Source of the DNA: an uncultured Acidovorax sp.
Lineage (GTDB): Bacteria; Pseudomonadota; Gammaproteobacteria; Burkholderiales; Burkholderiaceae_C
Assembly: GCA_913774625.1 (NCBI GenBank)
Contig: CAJYHL010000014.1
Location: forward strand, 1-64,000
Length of the DNA: 64,000 bases
Reading direction: 5' to 3'
The notes beneath the pieces were generated by a model. It did not search any database. It saw only the letters and a list, made by a program, of their open reading frames with translations, and was not told where the DNA came from. Below, in pieces: positions 10,369 to 19,638 of the stretch. The stretch's first letter is position 1. The number at the start of each line of letters is the position of its first letter. The position numbers and the translations under genes were made by a program.

Positions 10369-11076
10369 TCAGGGCGCGGGATGGGACCTGCCGCCCGCCG
10401 CGCCGGGCCCGCCCGGGCGAGCATTCAGGCTGCGCTCGATGGCGCGCATGGCTTCCAGCCGCTCGTTGAGCTGCTCGTTGCGGCGCTGCACCTCGCGCAG
10501 CTGCTGGGTCTGGCGGTCGAGCTGGTCTTCGAGCCGGCGCATGTGCAGGAAGCGGGTTTCCAGCATGCGGGCGAACGACTGCAGCGTGGAGGAATTGCCA
10601 GGGTGGGCCAGCACGCGCTGGGCCAGGCCCAGGGCCCGCGCCGTGTCCACCGGCTGCCGGGTCTGCCCCAGCGCCAGGGCCAGTTCGAGCTGGCGCTGCA
10701 CGGATTCGTCCTGCAGCGGCGTCAGCCGGGCGATCTCGGCGGTCAGCTCGGCCGGGCTGAAGGCCACCACCCGGTCGGAATAGGCGAGCAGCTGGGCGAC
10801 GGGGCCGGGGCGGCGCGGCTCCGCAGGCCTGTCCGCCGGCTGCGCGCTGGAGGCCGCTTCCTCGGGCAGGGGCTCGGCGGCTGCCGCGGGGGCGGCTGCC
10901 CGGGGGCCGGCCGCAGGCGCGGGCGCGGGCGCGGCGGGGGGCTGCGCGCCGGCTGCCGGCGTCTCGGCGGGGGCGGAGGCGCAGCCGCCCAGCAGCATGG
11001 AGGCTGCCGTCAGCAGCAGGCCGGCCAGGGCGGCGGCTGAGCGGGGGCGAACGGGAACGGAGGGACTAGGAGGCAT
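10369..11076 (-). CDS. QseG/YfhG-like outer-membrane lipoprotein
   Basis: A 235-residue lipoprotein encoded between the kinase and the regulator, which is the position of qseG (yfhG) in enterobacteria. The signal peptide ends in lipobox LLGGC near residue 32. A long Ala/Pro-rich linker (about 38-85) follows, then a helical domain with a strongly predicted coiled coil near 170-225 ([19 protein letters not shown]). QseG is reported to interact with the sensor kinase in E. coli, so an accessory sensor role is plausible but inferred. The ATG at 11076 overlaps the glrK stop by 11 bases. Sequence similarity to QseG is weak; order and architecture carry the call. Confidence 0.75.
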   Translation of the reverse strand: MPPSPSVPVRPRSAAALAGLLLTAASMLLGGCASAPAETPAAGAQPPAAPAPAPAAGPRAAAPAAAAEPLPEEAASSAQPADRPAEPRRPGPVAQLLAYSDRVVAFSPAELTAEIARLTPLQDESVQRQLELALALGQTRQPVDTARALGLAQRVLAHPGNSSTLQSFARMLETRFLHMRRLEDQLDRQTQQLREVQRRNEQLNERLEAMRAIERSLNARPGGPGAAGGRSHPAP

Positions 11077-12514
11077 GGGGCAATTCGATGCGGAAAGGGG
11101 TGCGGGGGCCGTCTTCCACCAGCTCCACCCGGCCGCCATGGGCCGTGATGTATTCGTGGACGATGGACAGGCCGATGCCGGTGCCGCGGGCCGCATCCTG
11201 CGGCTGGCGGACGCCACGGTAGAAGGGCTCGAAGATGCGCGAACGGTCATTCTCGTCCACGCCCGGGCCCTGGTCCACGAAGTCCACGCGGATGGCGCCC
11301 GGCAAGTGTGACAAAACGATGCGGATGGCGCCGCCCTGGGGCGAGAAGCGGATGGCGTTGGAGAGCAGGTTGCCCACGGCCGAGGCGATCTTGTCCGCGT
11401 CCAGTGGCAGGGTCACCGGCCGGCCTTCCACGGACACGTCCAGCTTGCGCGCCTGCCACTGCAGCCGCTGGGCTTCCACCTGGGCCTCCAGCAGGGCCAG
11501 CAGGTCGGTGGGCGTGCGGCGCAGCTGCCGGGCCTCGAAGGCCGCCGCGTTGAAGCGCAGCAGGGCCTCGATCTCGCCCTGCAGCACCAGGGTGTTCTGG
11601 TGCAGGATGGACACGACCTCGCTCTGCCCCGGGCTCAGTTCGCCCGTGATGCCGTCCTGCAGCAGGGCCACGCCCTCGCGCATGGAGGCCAGCGGGGTCT
11701 TGAGTTCATGCGACACGTGGCGCAGGAAGCGAGCCTTGTCCGCGTCCAGCTCCAGCAGCCGCACGCGCAGCCATTCCAGCTGCTGGCCCACTCGGCGGAT
11801 GTCCACCGGGCCGGCGATGTCCACCGGCTGCGCGAGCTCGTTTTCGCCCAGACGGCGGATGGCGCTTTCCAGCCGCTTGAAGGGCCGCGCCAGCCAGATG
11901 CCCAGCGCCAGCGCCAGCACCAGGGCCAGCACGATGACGCCCACGACCTGGTGCGTCACCTCGCGGCGGCTGGCCTCGATCTTTTCCTGCAGCGCGTCGC
12001 TGCGGCGCGCGTTGATGTCCTGCACCTGCTGCGAAATGATGGCGTTGAGCGCATCGATCTCCAGGAAGGTGGCGGCGGCGGCGCGTTCGTTGTCCAGCGA
12101 CTGCGATGCCGGGGCGTCGAGCAGCCTGGCCACCTGGCCCAGATGCGCGAGCCATTTCGCGGCCAGGTCCGGCTGCAGGCCGTTGAGTTCCAGGCGCTGC
12201 AGGATGTCGCGGGTGTCGCGGGCGCCTTCCTCGAAGCGCCGCCGCAGCTGCGCGTCGCCCAGCACCAGCGACTGCCGAGCCGAGCGCTCCAGCGTCTGGC
12301 TGCGGGCATTGAGCGCCTGGGCCGCCGCGCTGAGCTGGATCGCCTCGGACGCACCCTGGCGGCTCTGCACCATGAGCTGCTCCAGCGTGAAGATCGCCCG
12401 CAGCGAGCTGGCGCCCAGCAGGCCGCCGATGAGCAGGAAGGCCAGCAGCAGCAGCTGCTGGAACGACAGGCCGCTGAGCGAAGCGACCTTGGTGTGCCGG
12501 ACGGAAAGGCTCAT
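11066..12514 (-). CDS. glrK: Sensor histidine kinase GlrK/QseE-like
   Basis: Two-segment membrane sensor kinase of 482 residues that pairs with the downstream GlrR. One hydrophobic segment at about 18-37 and a second near 190-210 enclose a periplasmic helical domain of about 150 residues. HAMP and HisKA domains follow with the phosphoacceptor His in RHVSHELKTPLASM. The ATPase domain has an N-box LLSNAIRFS and G-boxes DQGPGVDENDRS and GTGIGLSIVHEY. It starts 25 bp after the miaB stop, so miaB, glrK, qseG-like and glrR may be co-transcribed. The signal is unknown. Confidence 0.92.
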   Translation of the reverse strand: MSLSVRHTKVASLSGLSFQQLLLLAFLLIGGLLGASSLRAIFTLEQLMVQSRQGASEAIQLSAAAQALNARSQTLERSARQSLVLGDAQLRRRFEEGARDTRDILQRLELNGLQPDLAAKWLAHLGQVARLLDAPASQSLDNERAAAATFLEIDALNAIISQQVQDINARRSDALQEKIEASRREVTHQVVGVIVLALVLALALGIWLARPFKRLESAIRRLGENELAQPVDIAGPVDIRRVGQQLEWLRVRLLELDADKARFLRHVSHELKTPLASMREGVALLQDGITGELSPGQSEVVSILHQNTLVLQGEIEALLRFNAAAFEARQLRRTPTDLLALLEAQVEAQRLQWQARKLDVSVEGRPVTLPLDADKIASAVGNLLSNAIRFSPQGGAIRIVLSHLPGAIRVDFVDQGPGVDENDRSRIFEPFYRGVRQPQDAARGTGIGLSIVHEYITAHGGRVELVEDGPRTPFRIELPHAS

Positions 12515-12539
12515 CGCGGTTGGCGCGCGGCGGCGGCGT

Positions 12540-13889
12540 TCAGGCCGGCAGGGCGGCTGCTTCGGCCGCCATCACGACCTCGCCGCGCAGGGTGTAGGCC
12601 TTGGCCTCGGTGATGGACACATCCACCATCTGGCCGACCAGCCGCGCAGGGCCCGCGAAGTTGACCACGCGGTTGCATTCGGTGCGGCCCATGAGTTCGC
12701 TGCCGTCGCGCTTGGAGGTGCCTTCCACCAGGATGCGCTGCACCGTGCCCACGCGGCTTTCGCTGATCGTGCGGATGTTGGCGTTGATCACGGCCTGCAG
12801 CTCCTGCAGGCGGCGCAGCTTGACCTCGTGCGGCGTGTCGTCGTGCAGGCTGGCGGCGGGCGTGCCGGGGCGCGGGCTGAAGATGAAGCTGAAGCTGTTG
12901 TCGAAGTGGATGTCGTCGATGAGCTTCATCATCTTGGCGAAGTCTTCCTCGGTCTCGCCGGGGAAGCCCACGATGAAGTCGCTGCTCATGGCCAGGCCGG
13001 GCCGGATGGCGCGCAGCTTGCGGATGGTGCTCTTGTATTCCATGGCCGTGTAGCCGCGCTTCATCGCCATCAGGATGCGGTCGGAGCCGTGCTGCACCGG
13101 CAGGTGCAGGTGGCTGACCAGCTTCGGAATGCGCGCGTAGGCGTCGATCAGGCGCGGCGTGAATTCGTTGGGGTGGCTGGTGGTGAAGCGGATGCGCTCT
13201 ATGCCCGGGATGTCGGCCACGTACTCCAGCAGCAGGGCGAAGTCGGCCACCTCGGCCGTGCCGCCCATCTTGCCCAGGTAGGCGTTCACGTTCTGGCCCA
13301 GCAGCGTGACTTCCTTCACGCCCTGGTCCGCGAGGCCGGCCACTTCCACCAGCACGTCGTCGAAGGGCCGGCTCACTTCCTCGCCGCGCGTGTAGGGCAC
13401 CACGCAGTAGCTGCAGTACTTGCTGCAGCCTTCCATGATGGAGACGAAGGCGCTCGCGCCCTCGACCCGGGCGGGGGGCAGGTGGTCGAACTTCTCGATC
13501 TCGGGAAAGCTGATGTCCACCTGCGGGCGCGCCAGGGCCTCGCGCTTGGCCAGCAGTTCGGGCAGGCGGTGCAGGGTCTGGGGGCCGAAGACCACATCGA
13601 CATAGGGCGCGCGCTTGATGATCTCGTCGCCCTCCTGGCTGGCCACGCAGCCGCCCACGCCGATCTTCACGCCGCGCGCCTTCAGGTGCTTGAAGCGGCC
13701 CAGGTCGCTGAAGACCTTTTCCTGCGCCTTCTCGCGCACGGAGCAGGTGTTGAACAGGATGAGGTCGGCCTCTTCGGCGTTCTGCGTGGGCACGTAGCCC
13801 TCGGCGGCGTTCAGCACGTCGGCCATCTTGTCCGAGTCGTACTCGTTCATCTGGCAGCCGAAGGTTTTGATGAAGACTTTTTTGGGCAT
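12540..13889 (-). CDS. miaB: tRNA-2-methylthio-N6-isopentenyladenosine synthase MiaB
   Basis: Radical-SAM methylthiotransferase that adds methylthio to i6A37 of tRNAs reading UNN codons. It has 449 residues. The UPF0004 domain carries C12, C49 and C81 for the auxiliary cluster. The radical-SAM triad is C155, C159 and C162 in [11 protein letters not shown]-terminal TRAM domain ends the protein. The ATG at 13889 gives the family's usual N-terminus, [15 protein letters not shown]; the frame is open further upstream only by chance. The last 15 residues are Ala-rich. Confidence 0.98.
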   Translation of the reverse strand: MPKKVFIKTFGCQMNEYDSDKMADVLNAAEGYVPTQNAEEADLILFNTCSVREKAQEKVFSDLGRFKHLKARGVKIGVGGCVASQEGDEIIKRAPYVDVVFGPQTLHRLPELLAKREALARPQVDISFPEIEKFDHLPPARVEGASAFVSIMEGCSKYCSYCVVPYTRGEEVSRPFDDVLVEVAGLADQGVKEVTLLGQNVNAYLGKMGGTAEVADFALLLEYVADIPGIERIRFTTSHPNEFTPRLIDAYARIPKLVSHLHLPVQHGSDRILMAMKRGYTAMEYKSTIRKLRAIRPGLAMSSDFIVGFPGETEEDFAKMMKLIDDIHFDNSFSFIFSPRPGTPAASLHDDTPHEVKLRRLQELQAVINANIRTISESRVGTVQRILVEGTSKRDGSELMGRTECNRVVNFAGPARLVGQMVDVSITEAKAYTLRGEVVMAAEAAALPA

Positions 13890-13995
13890 CGTGGAATCCG
13901 GAAGGATGCGCAGCGCCGAAGGGCGCGGGGAATGGGGTGGGGCGGTGGGAGACGGCCGCGGCCGCCGACCTGCGGCGGGCACGGCGCGTTGCGGC

Positions 13996-14484
13996 TCAGC
14001 GCAGTGCGGGGGCGTTGCTGTCCGGCTCCGGGCCGAAGCGGAAGTTGCGCTCCAGCGTGTCGGCATCGCCGCGCAGCGGCTGGGCGGCTTCGCCCTCGCT
14101 CAGGATCCAGGCCGTCAGCAGCATGCCGGTGCTGGCTTCCGTGAGGTAGTTGACGCGCATGCGCTGGCCGATCACCGTGTGCAGGAAGACCAGGGTGTTC
14201 TGCGGGCTGAAGAGGCGCATGCCCGGCGCCATGCGGATGGGCTGGTCGTCGAGCTGCGCCTCGGCGGTGCTGGTGACCAGCAGCGTGCCGCGCTTGGCAG
14301 CCTCGGGAAAGTTGCGCGCAACGCCCGCGGAGGGCGGGATGTAGGGCTGCAGCTGCTGCGCGGACGCAGCCAGGGGCGCAGCCGCAGCGGCTGCTGCGGC
14401 GCAGGCCAGGCCGGCCCATAGCAGCAGGGGAAGCCGGGCGCGGGCAAAGGGGTGGGACGGCAGACAGCGGTTCATGGTGTTCAT
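13996..14484 (-). CDS. Secreted protein of unknown function
   Basis: A 162-residue protein that I do not recognise by function. The N-terminus is a signal peptide with an arginine-containing n-region, a hydrophobic core of Leu and many Ala, and a likely cleavage site after ASA near residue 42. The mature part, from [12 protein letters not shown], reads like a small all-beta exported domain ([22 protein letters not shown], then [19 protein letters not shown]). Two in-frame ATG codons (14484 and 14475) are possible. It lies between tRNA-Met and miaB on the same strand, with 106 bp before miaB, so it may be its own unit. Periplasmic location is inferred. Confidence 0.75.
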   Translation of the reverse strand: MNTMNRCLPSHPFARARLPLLLWAGLACAAAAAAAAPLAASAQQLQPYIPPSAGVARNFPEAAKRGTLLVTSTAEAQLDDQPIRMAPGMRLFSPQNTLVFLHTVIGQRMRVNYLTEASTGMLLTAWILSEGEAAQPLRGDADTLERNFRFGPEPDSNAPALR

Positions 14485-14598
14485 CCAGGGGCTGAAGGCG
14501 TGATTCTAGGAAAAGGCGCTCGCTGCGCGCACTGAAAGCCGAGGGCTGCGGCCGGCGCAATGCATGCGGGCCTGGGCGGGCAAAAACTCCGCACAAAG

Positions 14599-14632
14599 AA
14601 AAAACCCACAGTGCTGGCACTGTGGGTTTTTT
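14599..14632 (-). terminator. Terminator downstream of tRNA-Met
   Basis: A perfect 12-bp stem AACCCACAGTGC/GCACTGTGGGTT with a 2-base spacer is flanked by A-rich and T-rich arms. It begins four bases after the 3' end of the tRNA on its strand. The symmetrical A and T flanks mean it could also stop plus-strand transcription. Confidence 0.88.
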
Positions 14633-14636
14633 GATT

Positions 14637-14713
14637 TGGTGGTGGTAGGTGGACTTGAACCACCGACATCAGCATTATGAATGCTGCGCTCTAACCAACT
14701 GAGCTATACCACC
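14637..14713 (-). tRNA. tRNA-Met (CAT), elongator
   Basis: Read on the minus strand this is a complete 77-nt cloverleaf. The acceptor stem GGTGGTA pairs with TACCACC, the discriminator is A, and CCA is encoded at 14637-14639. The anticodon stem CAGCA/TGCTG encloses the loop TTCATAA, anticodon CAT. The T-loop is TTCAAGT. The three consecutive G-C pairs that mark initiator tRNA are absent from the anticodon stem, so this is the elongator, or less likely a lysidine-modified tRNA-Ile2. Confidence 0.95.
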
Positions 14714-14723
14714 GAAGCCTCAA

Positions 14724-14752
14724 ATTATAGGGCAATTTCAGCTGTGTGTGAA
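14724..14752 (-). promoter_or_regulatory. tRNA-Met promoter
   Basis: On the minus strand, TTCACA (14747-14752) is followed after exactly 17 bp by a consensus TATAAT (14724-14729). The predicted start is a few bases before the tRNA 5' end at 14713. The -35 box lies inside the last codons of the upstream enoyl-CoA hydratase gene. Confidence 0.75.
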
Positions 14753-15517
14753 GTTGGCGGCGCGTTTGTTGATGAAAGCGTCCATGCCTTCCTTCTGGTC
14801 CTGGGTGGCGAAGAGGGCGTGGAACAGCCGGCGCTCGAACATCACGCCGTCCGAGAGCGTGCCTTCGAAGGCGCGGTTGACCGATTCCTTGGCCGCCATC
14901 ACCGCGATGCGCGAGAAGCCGGCGATGGTGAGGGCCGCGCCCAGCGCTTCGTCCTGCAGCTTCTCGTAGGGCACGACGCGGCTGACCAGGCCCGCGCGCT
15001 CGGCCTCCGCCGCGTCCATCATGCGGCCGGTGAGCGCCATGTCCATGGCCTTGGACTTGCCCACGGCGCGCGGCAGGCGCTGCGTGCCGCCGGCGCCGGG
15101 GATGACGCCCAGCTTGATCTCGGGCTGGCCGAACCGGGCGTTGTCGGCAGCGATGATGAAGTCGCACATCATGGCCAGCTCGCAGCCGCCGCCCAGGGCG
15201 AAGCCGCTCACGGCGGCGATCACCGGCTTGCGCACGGCGCGGATGCGTTCCCAGTTGCGGGTGATGTAGTCGCCCTTGTACACGTCGGTGAAGCTGTACC
15301 GGGCCATGGCGGCGATGTCTGCGCCCGCGGCGAAGGCCTTTTCGCTGCCGGTGATGATGATGCAGCCGATGTTCTCGTCCGCATCGAAGGCGGCGAGCGC
15401 ATCGCCCAGCTCGTTCATGAGCTGGTCGTTCAGCGCATTGAGCTGCTTGGGCCGGTTCAGCGTGATGATGCCGACCTTGTCCGCCTCGGTGCGGACCTCG
15501 ATGACTTCGTAGGCCAA
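14738..15517 (-). CDS. Enoyl-CoA hydratase
   Basis: Crotonase-fold enzyme of 259 residues, expected to hydrate trans-2-enoyl-CoA in fatty-acid or amino-acid degradation. The CoA-binding and oxyanion-hole segments are present: [12 protein letters not shown] near 59-70 and [13 protein letters not shown] near 105-117. The two catalytic glutamates of the family fit E114 (GGCELA) and the Glu in [16 protein letters not shown] near 134. The start is TTG at 15517, preceded by GGAGA at suitable distance; no ATG lies near the conserved N-terminus. It resembles the short-chain EchA/PaaF group, but no pathway partner is adjacent, so the substrate is open. Confidence 0.92.
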   Translation of the reverse strand: MAYEVIEVRTEADKVGIITLNRPKQLNALNDQLMNELGDALAAFDADENIGCIIITGSEKAFAAGADIAAMARYSFTDVYKGDYITRNWERIRAVRKPVIAAVSGFALGGGCELAMMCDFIIAADNARFGQPEIKLGVIPGAGGTQRLPRAVGKSKAMDMALTGRMMDAAEAERAGLVSRVVPYEKLQDEALGAALTIAGFSRIAVMAAKESVNRAFEGTLSDGVMFERRLFHALFATQDQKEGMDAFINKRAANFTHS

Positions 15518-15581
15518 GGGTTGTCTCCGTCTGTCGTGTGGTGGTGCGCAGACTATACCGAAGGTGCCCGCAGGGCGGCCG

Positions 15582-17360
15582 TCACTGCGGCGCCAGCCAG
15601 CGGCCGGCCGCAGCCGTGTCGCTCACGGCGAGGCGGATGGTGTCGGCGGGCCTGCCGGCGGGCGGCTGCAGGTCCAGCGTCAGGCGCAGCAGGCGCCGGT
15701 CGCGAGCCACCAGGGCGGTGACCTGGGTGGCCTTGCCCGCGTAGAGCGGCAGGTCTTCCAGCTTCGTCAGGCGCCAGGCGCCCTCGGGCGTTTCGATGCC
15801 TATCCATTCGTCGGCTGCCATGAAGCCGGCCTTTTCCGCCAGGCCGCCGCGCAGCACGACCTTGGCCTGCAGGCCCTGGGCTTCGCCCACGCGCAGGCCC
15901 AGGCGCTGGGCCCATTGCGGAGCTTCTTCGTGCAGCGTGACGCCGTGGGCTGCCAGCAGCTCGGCCAGGGGCAGCTCGCCCGTGCCATGGGCCCAGGCGG
16001 CGATCTCGTCCGACCAGTCCCGGCCCGAGAGCGACTTGAGCACCCGCAGCAGGTCGGCCTCCTTCATCGGGCCGCCCGCGCAGCGCTGCCAGAGGCCGCG
16101 CATCACCGCGTCCAGCGTGGTGCGGCCTTCGCGCCGCAGCGCCAGGTCCAGGCACAGGGCCACCAGCGAGCCCTTGGTGTAGTAGCTCACCGTGGCGTTG
16201 GGCGTGTTCTCGTCCTGGCGGTAGTACTTGATCCAGGCGTCGAAGCTGGCCTGGGCCACCGACTGCACATGGCGGCCGGGCGTCTGCAGCACCTGGTTGG
16301 CGGCCTTGCCCAGCAGGCGCAGGTAGCCGGCGTCGTCCAGCAGGCCGCAGCGGCGCAGCAGCAGGTCGTCGTAATAGCTGGTGAAGCCTTCGAAGAACCA
16401 GAGCAGCTCGGTGTAGTTCTCCCGGGCGTAGTCGTAGCGCGCGAACTCGGCAGGGCGCAGACGCTTGACGTTCCAGGTGTGGAAGTATTCGTGGCTGATG
16501 AGGCCCAGCAGCGTGGTGTAGCCCTCGGGCGTGCGGGCCTCGCCCTGGCGGGGCAGGTCGCGCCGGCCGCAGATGAGGGCGGTGGAATTGCGGTGCTCCA
16601 GCCCGCCGTAGCCGTCGTCCACCACGTTCAGCATGAAGACGTAGCTCTCATGCGGCGGCCGCTCCGAGGGGCCGTGCCAGAAGCGGATCAGTTCCTCGCA
16701 GATGCGGCGCGTATCGGCCACCAGCCGCTCGCCGTCGAAGGAGGGCGCGGCGCCGGCCACCACGATGCGGTGCGGAACGCCGCAGGCGGTGAAGCGGGCG
16801 CTCCAGAACGGGCCCATTTCCACCGGGCAGTCCACCAGTTCGTCGTAGCCGGCGGCCAGATAGGTGCCGAAGCCCTGCCGCGTGACCTTGGCCGGCGCCA
16901 GGCCCGTGGCGACCGACCAGCCGGCCAGCGCGGGCGTGCGCACGACTTCCAGCGCATGGGGCGCGCCTTCCTGGCCGTGCACGCGCAGGCACAGGCTGGT
17001 GCCGTTGAAGAAGCCGCGCGTGGCGTCCAGCCAGGCGGTGCGCACCGAGTTGTCGTAGGCCGCCACCTGATAGGTCAGCACCAGCGGCTGGCCCTTCTGG
17101 CAGGGGGCCAGCCAGCGGTGCTTGTCCAGCTGCTGCAGGGCGACCGGCTGGCCGTTCTGCGTGGCCTGCAGCGACTGCAGGTTCCTGGAGAACTCGCGCA
17201 CCAGATAGCTGCCGGGAATCCACACGGGCAGGGACAGCTCCTGCCGCGCCGCGGGCGCCGCGATGGTGAGCGTCACCGCGTACAGGTGGGCATGCAGGTC
17301 GGCGGCTTCGACGCGGTAGTGGACCGGGCCGGCGGAGGGCAGGGAGCGGGGTGCGGGCAT
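15582..17360 (-). CDS. M61 family glycyl-aminopeptidase-like protease with PDZ domain
   Basis: Metallopeptidase of the M61 family, 592 residues. An N-terminal beta domain (about 1-170) precedes the catalytic domain with HEYFH at 290-294 followed by TWNVKRLRP, and the third zinc ligand E324 in [12 protein letters not shown]-terminal PDZ-like domain (about 495-575) contains [10 protein letters not shown] and a GGLAEKAGF core. The best known relative is the Sphingomonas glycyl aminopeptidase; the substrate here is unknown. There is no signal peptide, which suggests a cytoplasmic enzyme. It lies 64 bp upstream of the enoyl-CoA hydratase on the same strand. Confidence 0.9.
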   Translation of the reverse strand: MPAPRSLPSAGPVHYRVEAADLHAHLYAVTLTIAAPAARQELSLPVWIPGSYLVREFSRNLQSLQATQNGQPVALQQLDKHRWLAPCQKGQPLVLTYQVAAYDNSVRTAWLDATRGFFNGTSLCLRVHGQEGAPHALEVVRTPALAGWSVATGLAPAKVTRQGFGTYLAAGYDELVDCPVEMGPFWSARFTACGVPHRIVVAGAAPSFDGERLVADTRRICEELIRFWHGPSERPPHESYVFMLNVVDDGYGGLEHRNSTALICGRRDLPRQGEARTPEGYTTLLGLISHEYFHTWNVKRLRPAEFARYDYARENYTELLWFFEGFTSYYDDLLLRRCGLLDDAGYLRLLGKAANQVLQTPGRHVQSVAQASFDAWIKYYRQDENTPNATVSYYTKGSLVALCLDLALRREGRTTLDAVMRGLWQRCAGGPMKEADLLRVLKSLSGRDWSDEIAAWAHGTGELPLAELLAAHGVTLHEEAPQWAQRLGLRVGEAQGLQAKVVLRGGLAEKAGFMAADEWIGIETPEGAWRLTKLEDLPLYAGKATQVTALVARDRRLLRLTLDLQPPAGRPADTIRLAVSDTAAAGRWLAPQ

Positions 17361-17390
17361 GGACGGGAGGAGGGGCAGGTGCGCGGTACG

Positions 17391-17425
17391 GAAAACAAGG
17401 GCGCCTTCCGTTGCGGAAGGCGCCC
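17391..17425 (-). terminator. Terminator downstream of dsbC
   Basis: A perfect 12-bp stem GGGCGCCTTCCG/CGGAAGGCGCCC has a 3-base loop and is followed on the minus strand by TTGTTTTC. It lies 56 bases after the dsbC stop and just before the M61 peptidase start. Confidence 0.82.
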
Positions 17426-17481
17426 GGGTAAGCTGGCTTGCAGGCTGGCTGCGGCGGTGCGGGCCGCCGGAGCAGGCCCGG

Positions 17482-18213
17482 TCAGTGGCTGGACGAGGAC
17501 GCCATTTCGGCGAAGCGCTTCTCGATCGCCGGCGCGCCGATGGCGCCCGGCACGCGCGTGCCGTCGGCGAACAGCACGGTGGGCGTGCCGGTGATCTTGT
17601 GCTTCTTGCCGAAGGCCAGGTTGCGCTGCACGGCGCCGGTGTCGCAGGTGGCGGCCTCGGGCACCTTGTCGCGCACCATCAGGTCCTGCCAGGCGGTGGC
17701 CCGGTCCTTGGCGCACCAGAGGTTGCGTGCCTTCTCGGCCGAGTCGGGGCTCAGGATGGGGTAGAGGAACAGATAGACCGTGACGTTGTCCACGTTCTGC
17801 AGGTCCTTCTCGAAGCGCTTGCAGTAGCCGCAATTGGGGTCTTCGAACACGGCGATCTTGCGCTTGCCGTTGCCGCGCACGATGGTGAAGGCGTCCTTCA
17901 GCGGCAGGGCCGAGAAGTCGATGGCCGTCAGCTTGTTGATGCGGTCTTCGGTCAGGTTGCGGCGCGCCTGGGTGTCGATCAGCTCGCCCTGGATGATGTA
18001 GTTGCCCTTGGCGTCGGTGTAGAACACGTCGGTGCCCACGCGCACTTCGTAGAGCCCCTTCATGGGCGTGGCCACGATTTCATCGATCTTGCCGAACTGC
18101 GGGATGCGCTGGCCCAGGGCCTTGCGGATCTCGGCCTCTTGCGCATGGGCGCCGAAGCTCAGGGCCAGGGTGGCGGCTGCCAGCAGCGCGGGGAGGAGTT
18201 GGGTCGCTTTCAA
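17482..18213 (-). CDS. dsbC: Thiol:disulfide isomerase DsbC
   Basis: Periplasmic disulfide isomerase, 243 residues. The signal peptide is cleaved after AHA (residue 24). A dimerisation domain (about 25-85) precedes the thioredoxin-fold domain with catalytic CGYC at 128-131 and the cis-proline loop TGTPT near 211-215. A second Cys pair (near 166 and 189) fits the structural disulfide of the family. The start is TTG at 18213 with AAGGA eight bases upstream; no ATG gives the signal peptide. It follows the ubiH-like gene by 80 bp and ends at a terminator. DsbD would be its reductant and is not in the window. Confidence 0.95.
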   Translation of the reverse strand: MKATQLLPALLAAATLALSFGAHAQEAEIRKALGQRIPQFGKIDEIVATPMKGLYEVRVGTDVFYTDAKGNYIIQGELIDTQARRNLTEDRINKLTAIDFSALPLKDAFTIVRGNGKRKIAVFEDPNCGYCKRFEKDLQNVDNVTVYLFLYPILSPDSAEKARNLWCAKDRATAWQDLMVRDKVPEAATCDTGAVQRNLAFGKKHKITGTPTVLFADGTRVPGAIGAPAIEKRFAEMASSSSH

Positions 18214-18293
18214 TGTCGTGTCCTTTTTCGTCGTTCACTTGGATTCGTATCGATGGCCGCCGGCTCGCCGCCTTCTTTTCTTTTTCTTTTTTC

Positions 18294-19439
18294 TCAGCGC
18301 AGGCCCATCGCCCGGCTTGCCACCCAGTCCTTGAGCGGGCCGCTGAACTGGAAGCCCTGCATGCCCCAGTTGCGCACCGTCTGCAGGGGCGCCTCGGTGC
18401 GCGCGAACAGCTGCTGCAGGCCGTCCATCGTCAGGCCCAGCGGCAGCAGGCCCGCCTTGCGCTCGCGTTCGTAGCGCCGCAGCGTCCGCAGGTCGCCGAT
18501 GCCTCGCCAATAGTCCCGTTCGCGCACCAGCCGCGACAGCGCCTCGGCGTCCGCCAGGCCCAGGTTCAGGCCCTGGCCGGCCAGCGGATGCACGGTGTGC
18601 GCCGCATCGCCCGCCAGCACCCAGGTGCGCTGCGCGCCCCTGGCCGGCTGCACCGGCATGGCGCCGCACCAGCGGCGGGCGCTGGCCTGCTGCAGCGGCC
18701 AGCAGGCGCGGCCGCCCACCTGCTGCAGCGCGCCCAGCGCGTTCTGGCTGGCGTCCTGCAGGCGCTGGGCGAAGGTTTCCGCATCCAGCGCCATGCGTTC
18801 GGCCGCCTGGTTCTGGGGGACAGACCACACCACTGCCACGGAGTTCCCTTCCGCGCCGTCCAGCGGCAGGAAGGCGAGGATGCCGTCGGGCAGGAACCAT
18901 TGGCGCGCGACCTGCCCGTGCGGGCGTTCGCAATGCAGGCGCGCGGCGATGGCGTGCTGGGCATAGGGCGTCACGTCGAATTCCACGCCCAGCTCCTCGC
19001 GGGTGCTGCTGGCGCGGCCTTCGCAGATGACGGTGAGCGGGGCGGGGACCGGGGCGGCCACCAGCTCCACCTGGGGCTGGAAGCGCACGGCTTCGGCCAG
19101 GCGGGCCTCGAGCGCCGGAACGTCCACGATCCAGGCCAGCGCGTCGGCGCCCTGGCGGGCCGCATCGAAGGTGACCAGGCCGCTCTGGTCGCCATGCACC
19201 TCCATCTGGCGCACGGCCGTGGCGTGGGCCGCGTCGGGCCAGCTGCGCACCGATTCCAGCAGGCTGCGCGAGGCCGCATTCAGCGCGTAGGCGCGGATGT
19301 CGGCGGCAGCGCCCGGGGCGGGCTCTGCAGGCGGCGCGGCCACCAGGGCGACCCGCAGCCGTTCGCGGGCCAGGAGCAGTGCGAGCGTGCGGCCGACCAC
19401 GCCGGCTCCACGGATACAGACATCGAAAGTTTGCGCCAT
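18294..19439 (-). CDS. UbiH/UbiF/VisC-family FAD-dependent monooxygenase
   Basis: Flavin hydroxylase of 381 residues, probably acting on a ring position in ubiquinone biosynthesis. Family fingerprints are the N-terminal dinucleotide-binding GAGVVGRTLALLLARE and the C-terminal GDAAHTVHPLAGQGLNLGL. Residues 1-8 (MAQTFDVC) give a normal N-terminus, so the ATG at 19439 is used although the frame runs on upstream. The DG motif region is recognisable but divergent, so UbiH, UbiF and UbiI cannot be told apart here. The gene heads a minus-strand pair with dsbC and is divergent from the MOSC gene. Confidence 0.88.
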   Translation of the reverse strand: MAQTFDVCIRGAGVVGRTLALLLARERLRVALVAAPPAEPAPGAAADIRAYALNAASRSLLESVRSWPDAAHATAVRQMEVHGDQSGLVTFDAARQGADALAWIVDVPALEARLAEAVRFQPQVELVAAPVPAPLTVICEGRASSTREELGVEFDVTPYAQHAIAARLHCERPHGQVARQWFLPDGILAFLPLDGAEGNSVAVVWSVPQNQAAERMALDAETFAQRLQDASQNALGALQQVGGRACWPLQQASARRWCGAMPVQPARGAQRTWVLAGDAAHTVHPLAGQGLNLGLADAEALSRLVRERDYWRGIGDLRTLRRYERERKAGLLPLGLTMDGLQQLFARTEAPLQTVRNWGMQGFQFSGPLKDWVASRAMGLR

Positions 19440-19638
19440 GCCGGATTGTAGGAGCGGCCGTTCGCCGGGGCGCATGAACGGCGAATGTCCCCGGCCGGCC
19501 CATGCCGGCCGGCCAGGCAAAGTCCGTCCGGGCCGTGCTTGTCGAAGCCTGGGCGGAGCAGAATCCGGGATCTGCATCCCGTGCGTGCCGGCTGCCGCCC
19601 CGTGGCGCTGCAGCTTCTTCCATCCACGAGCCCTCCCC

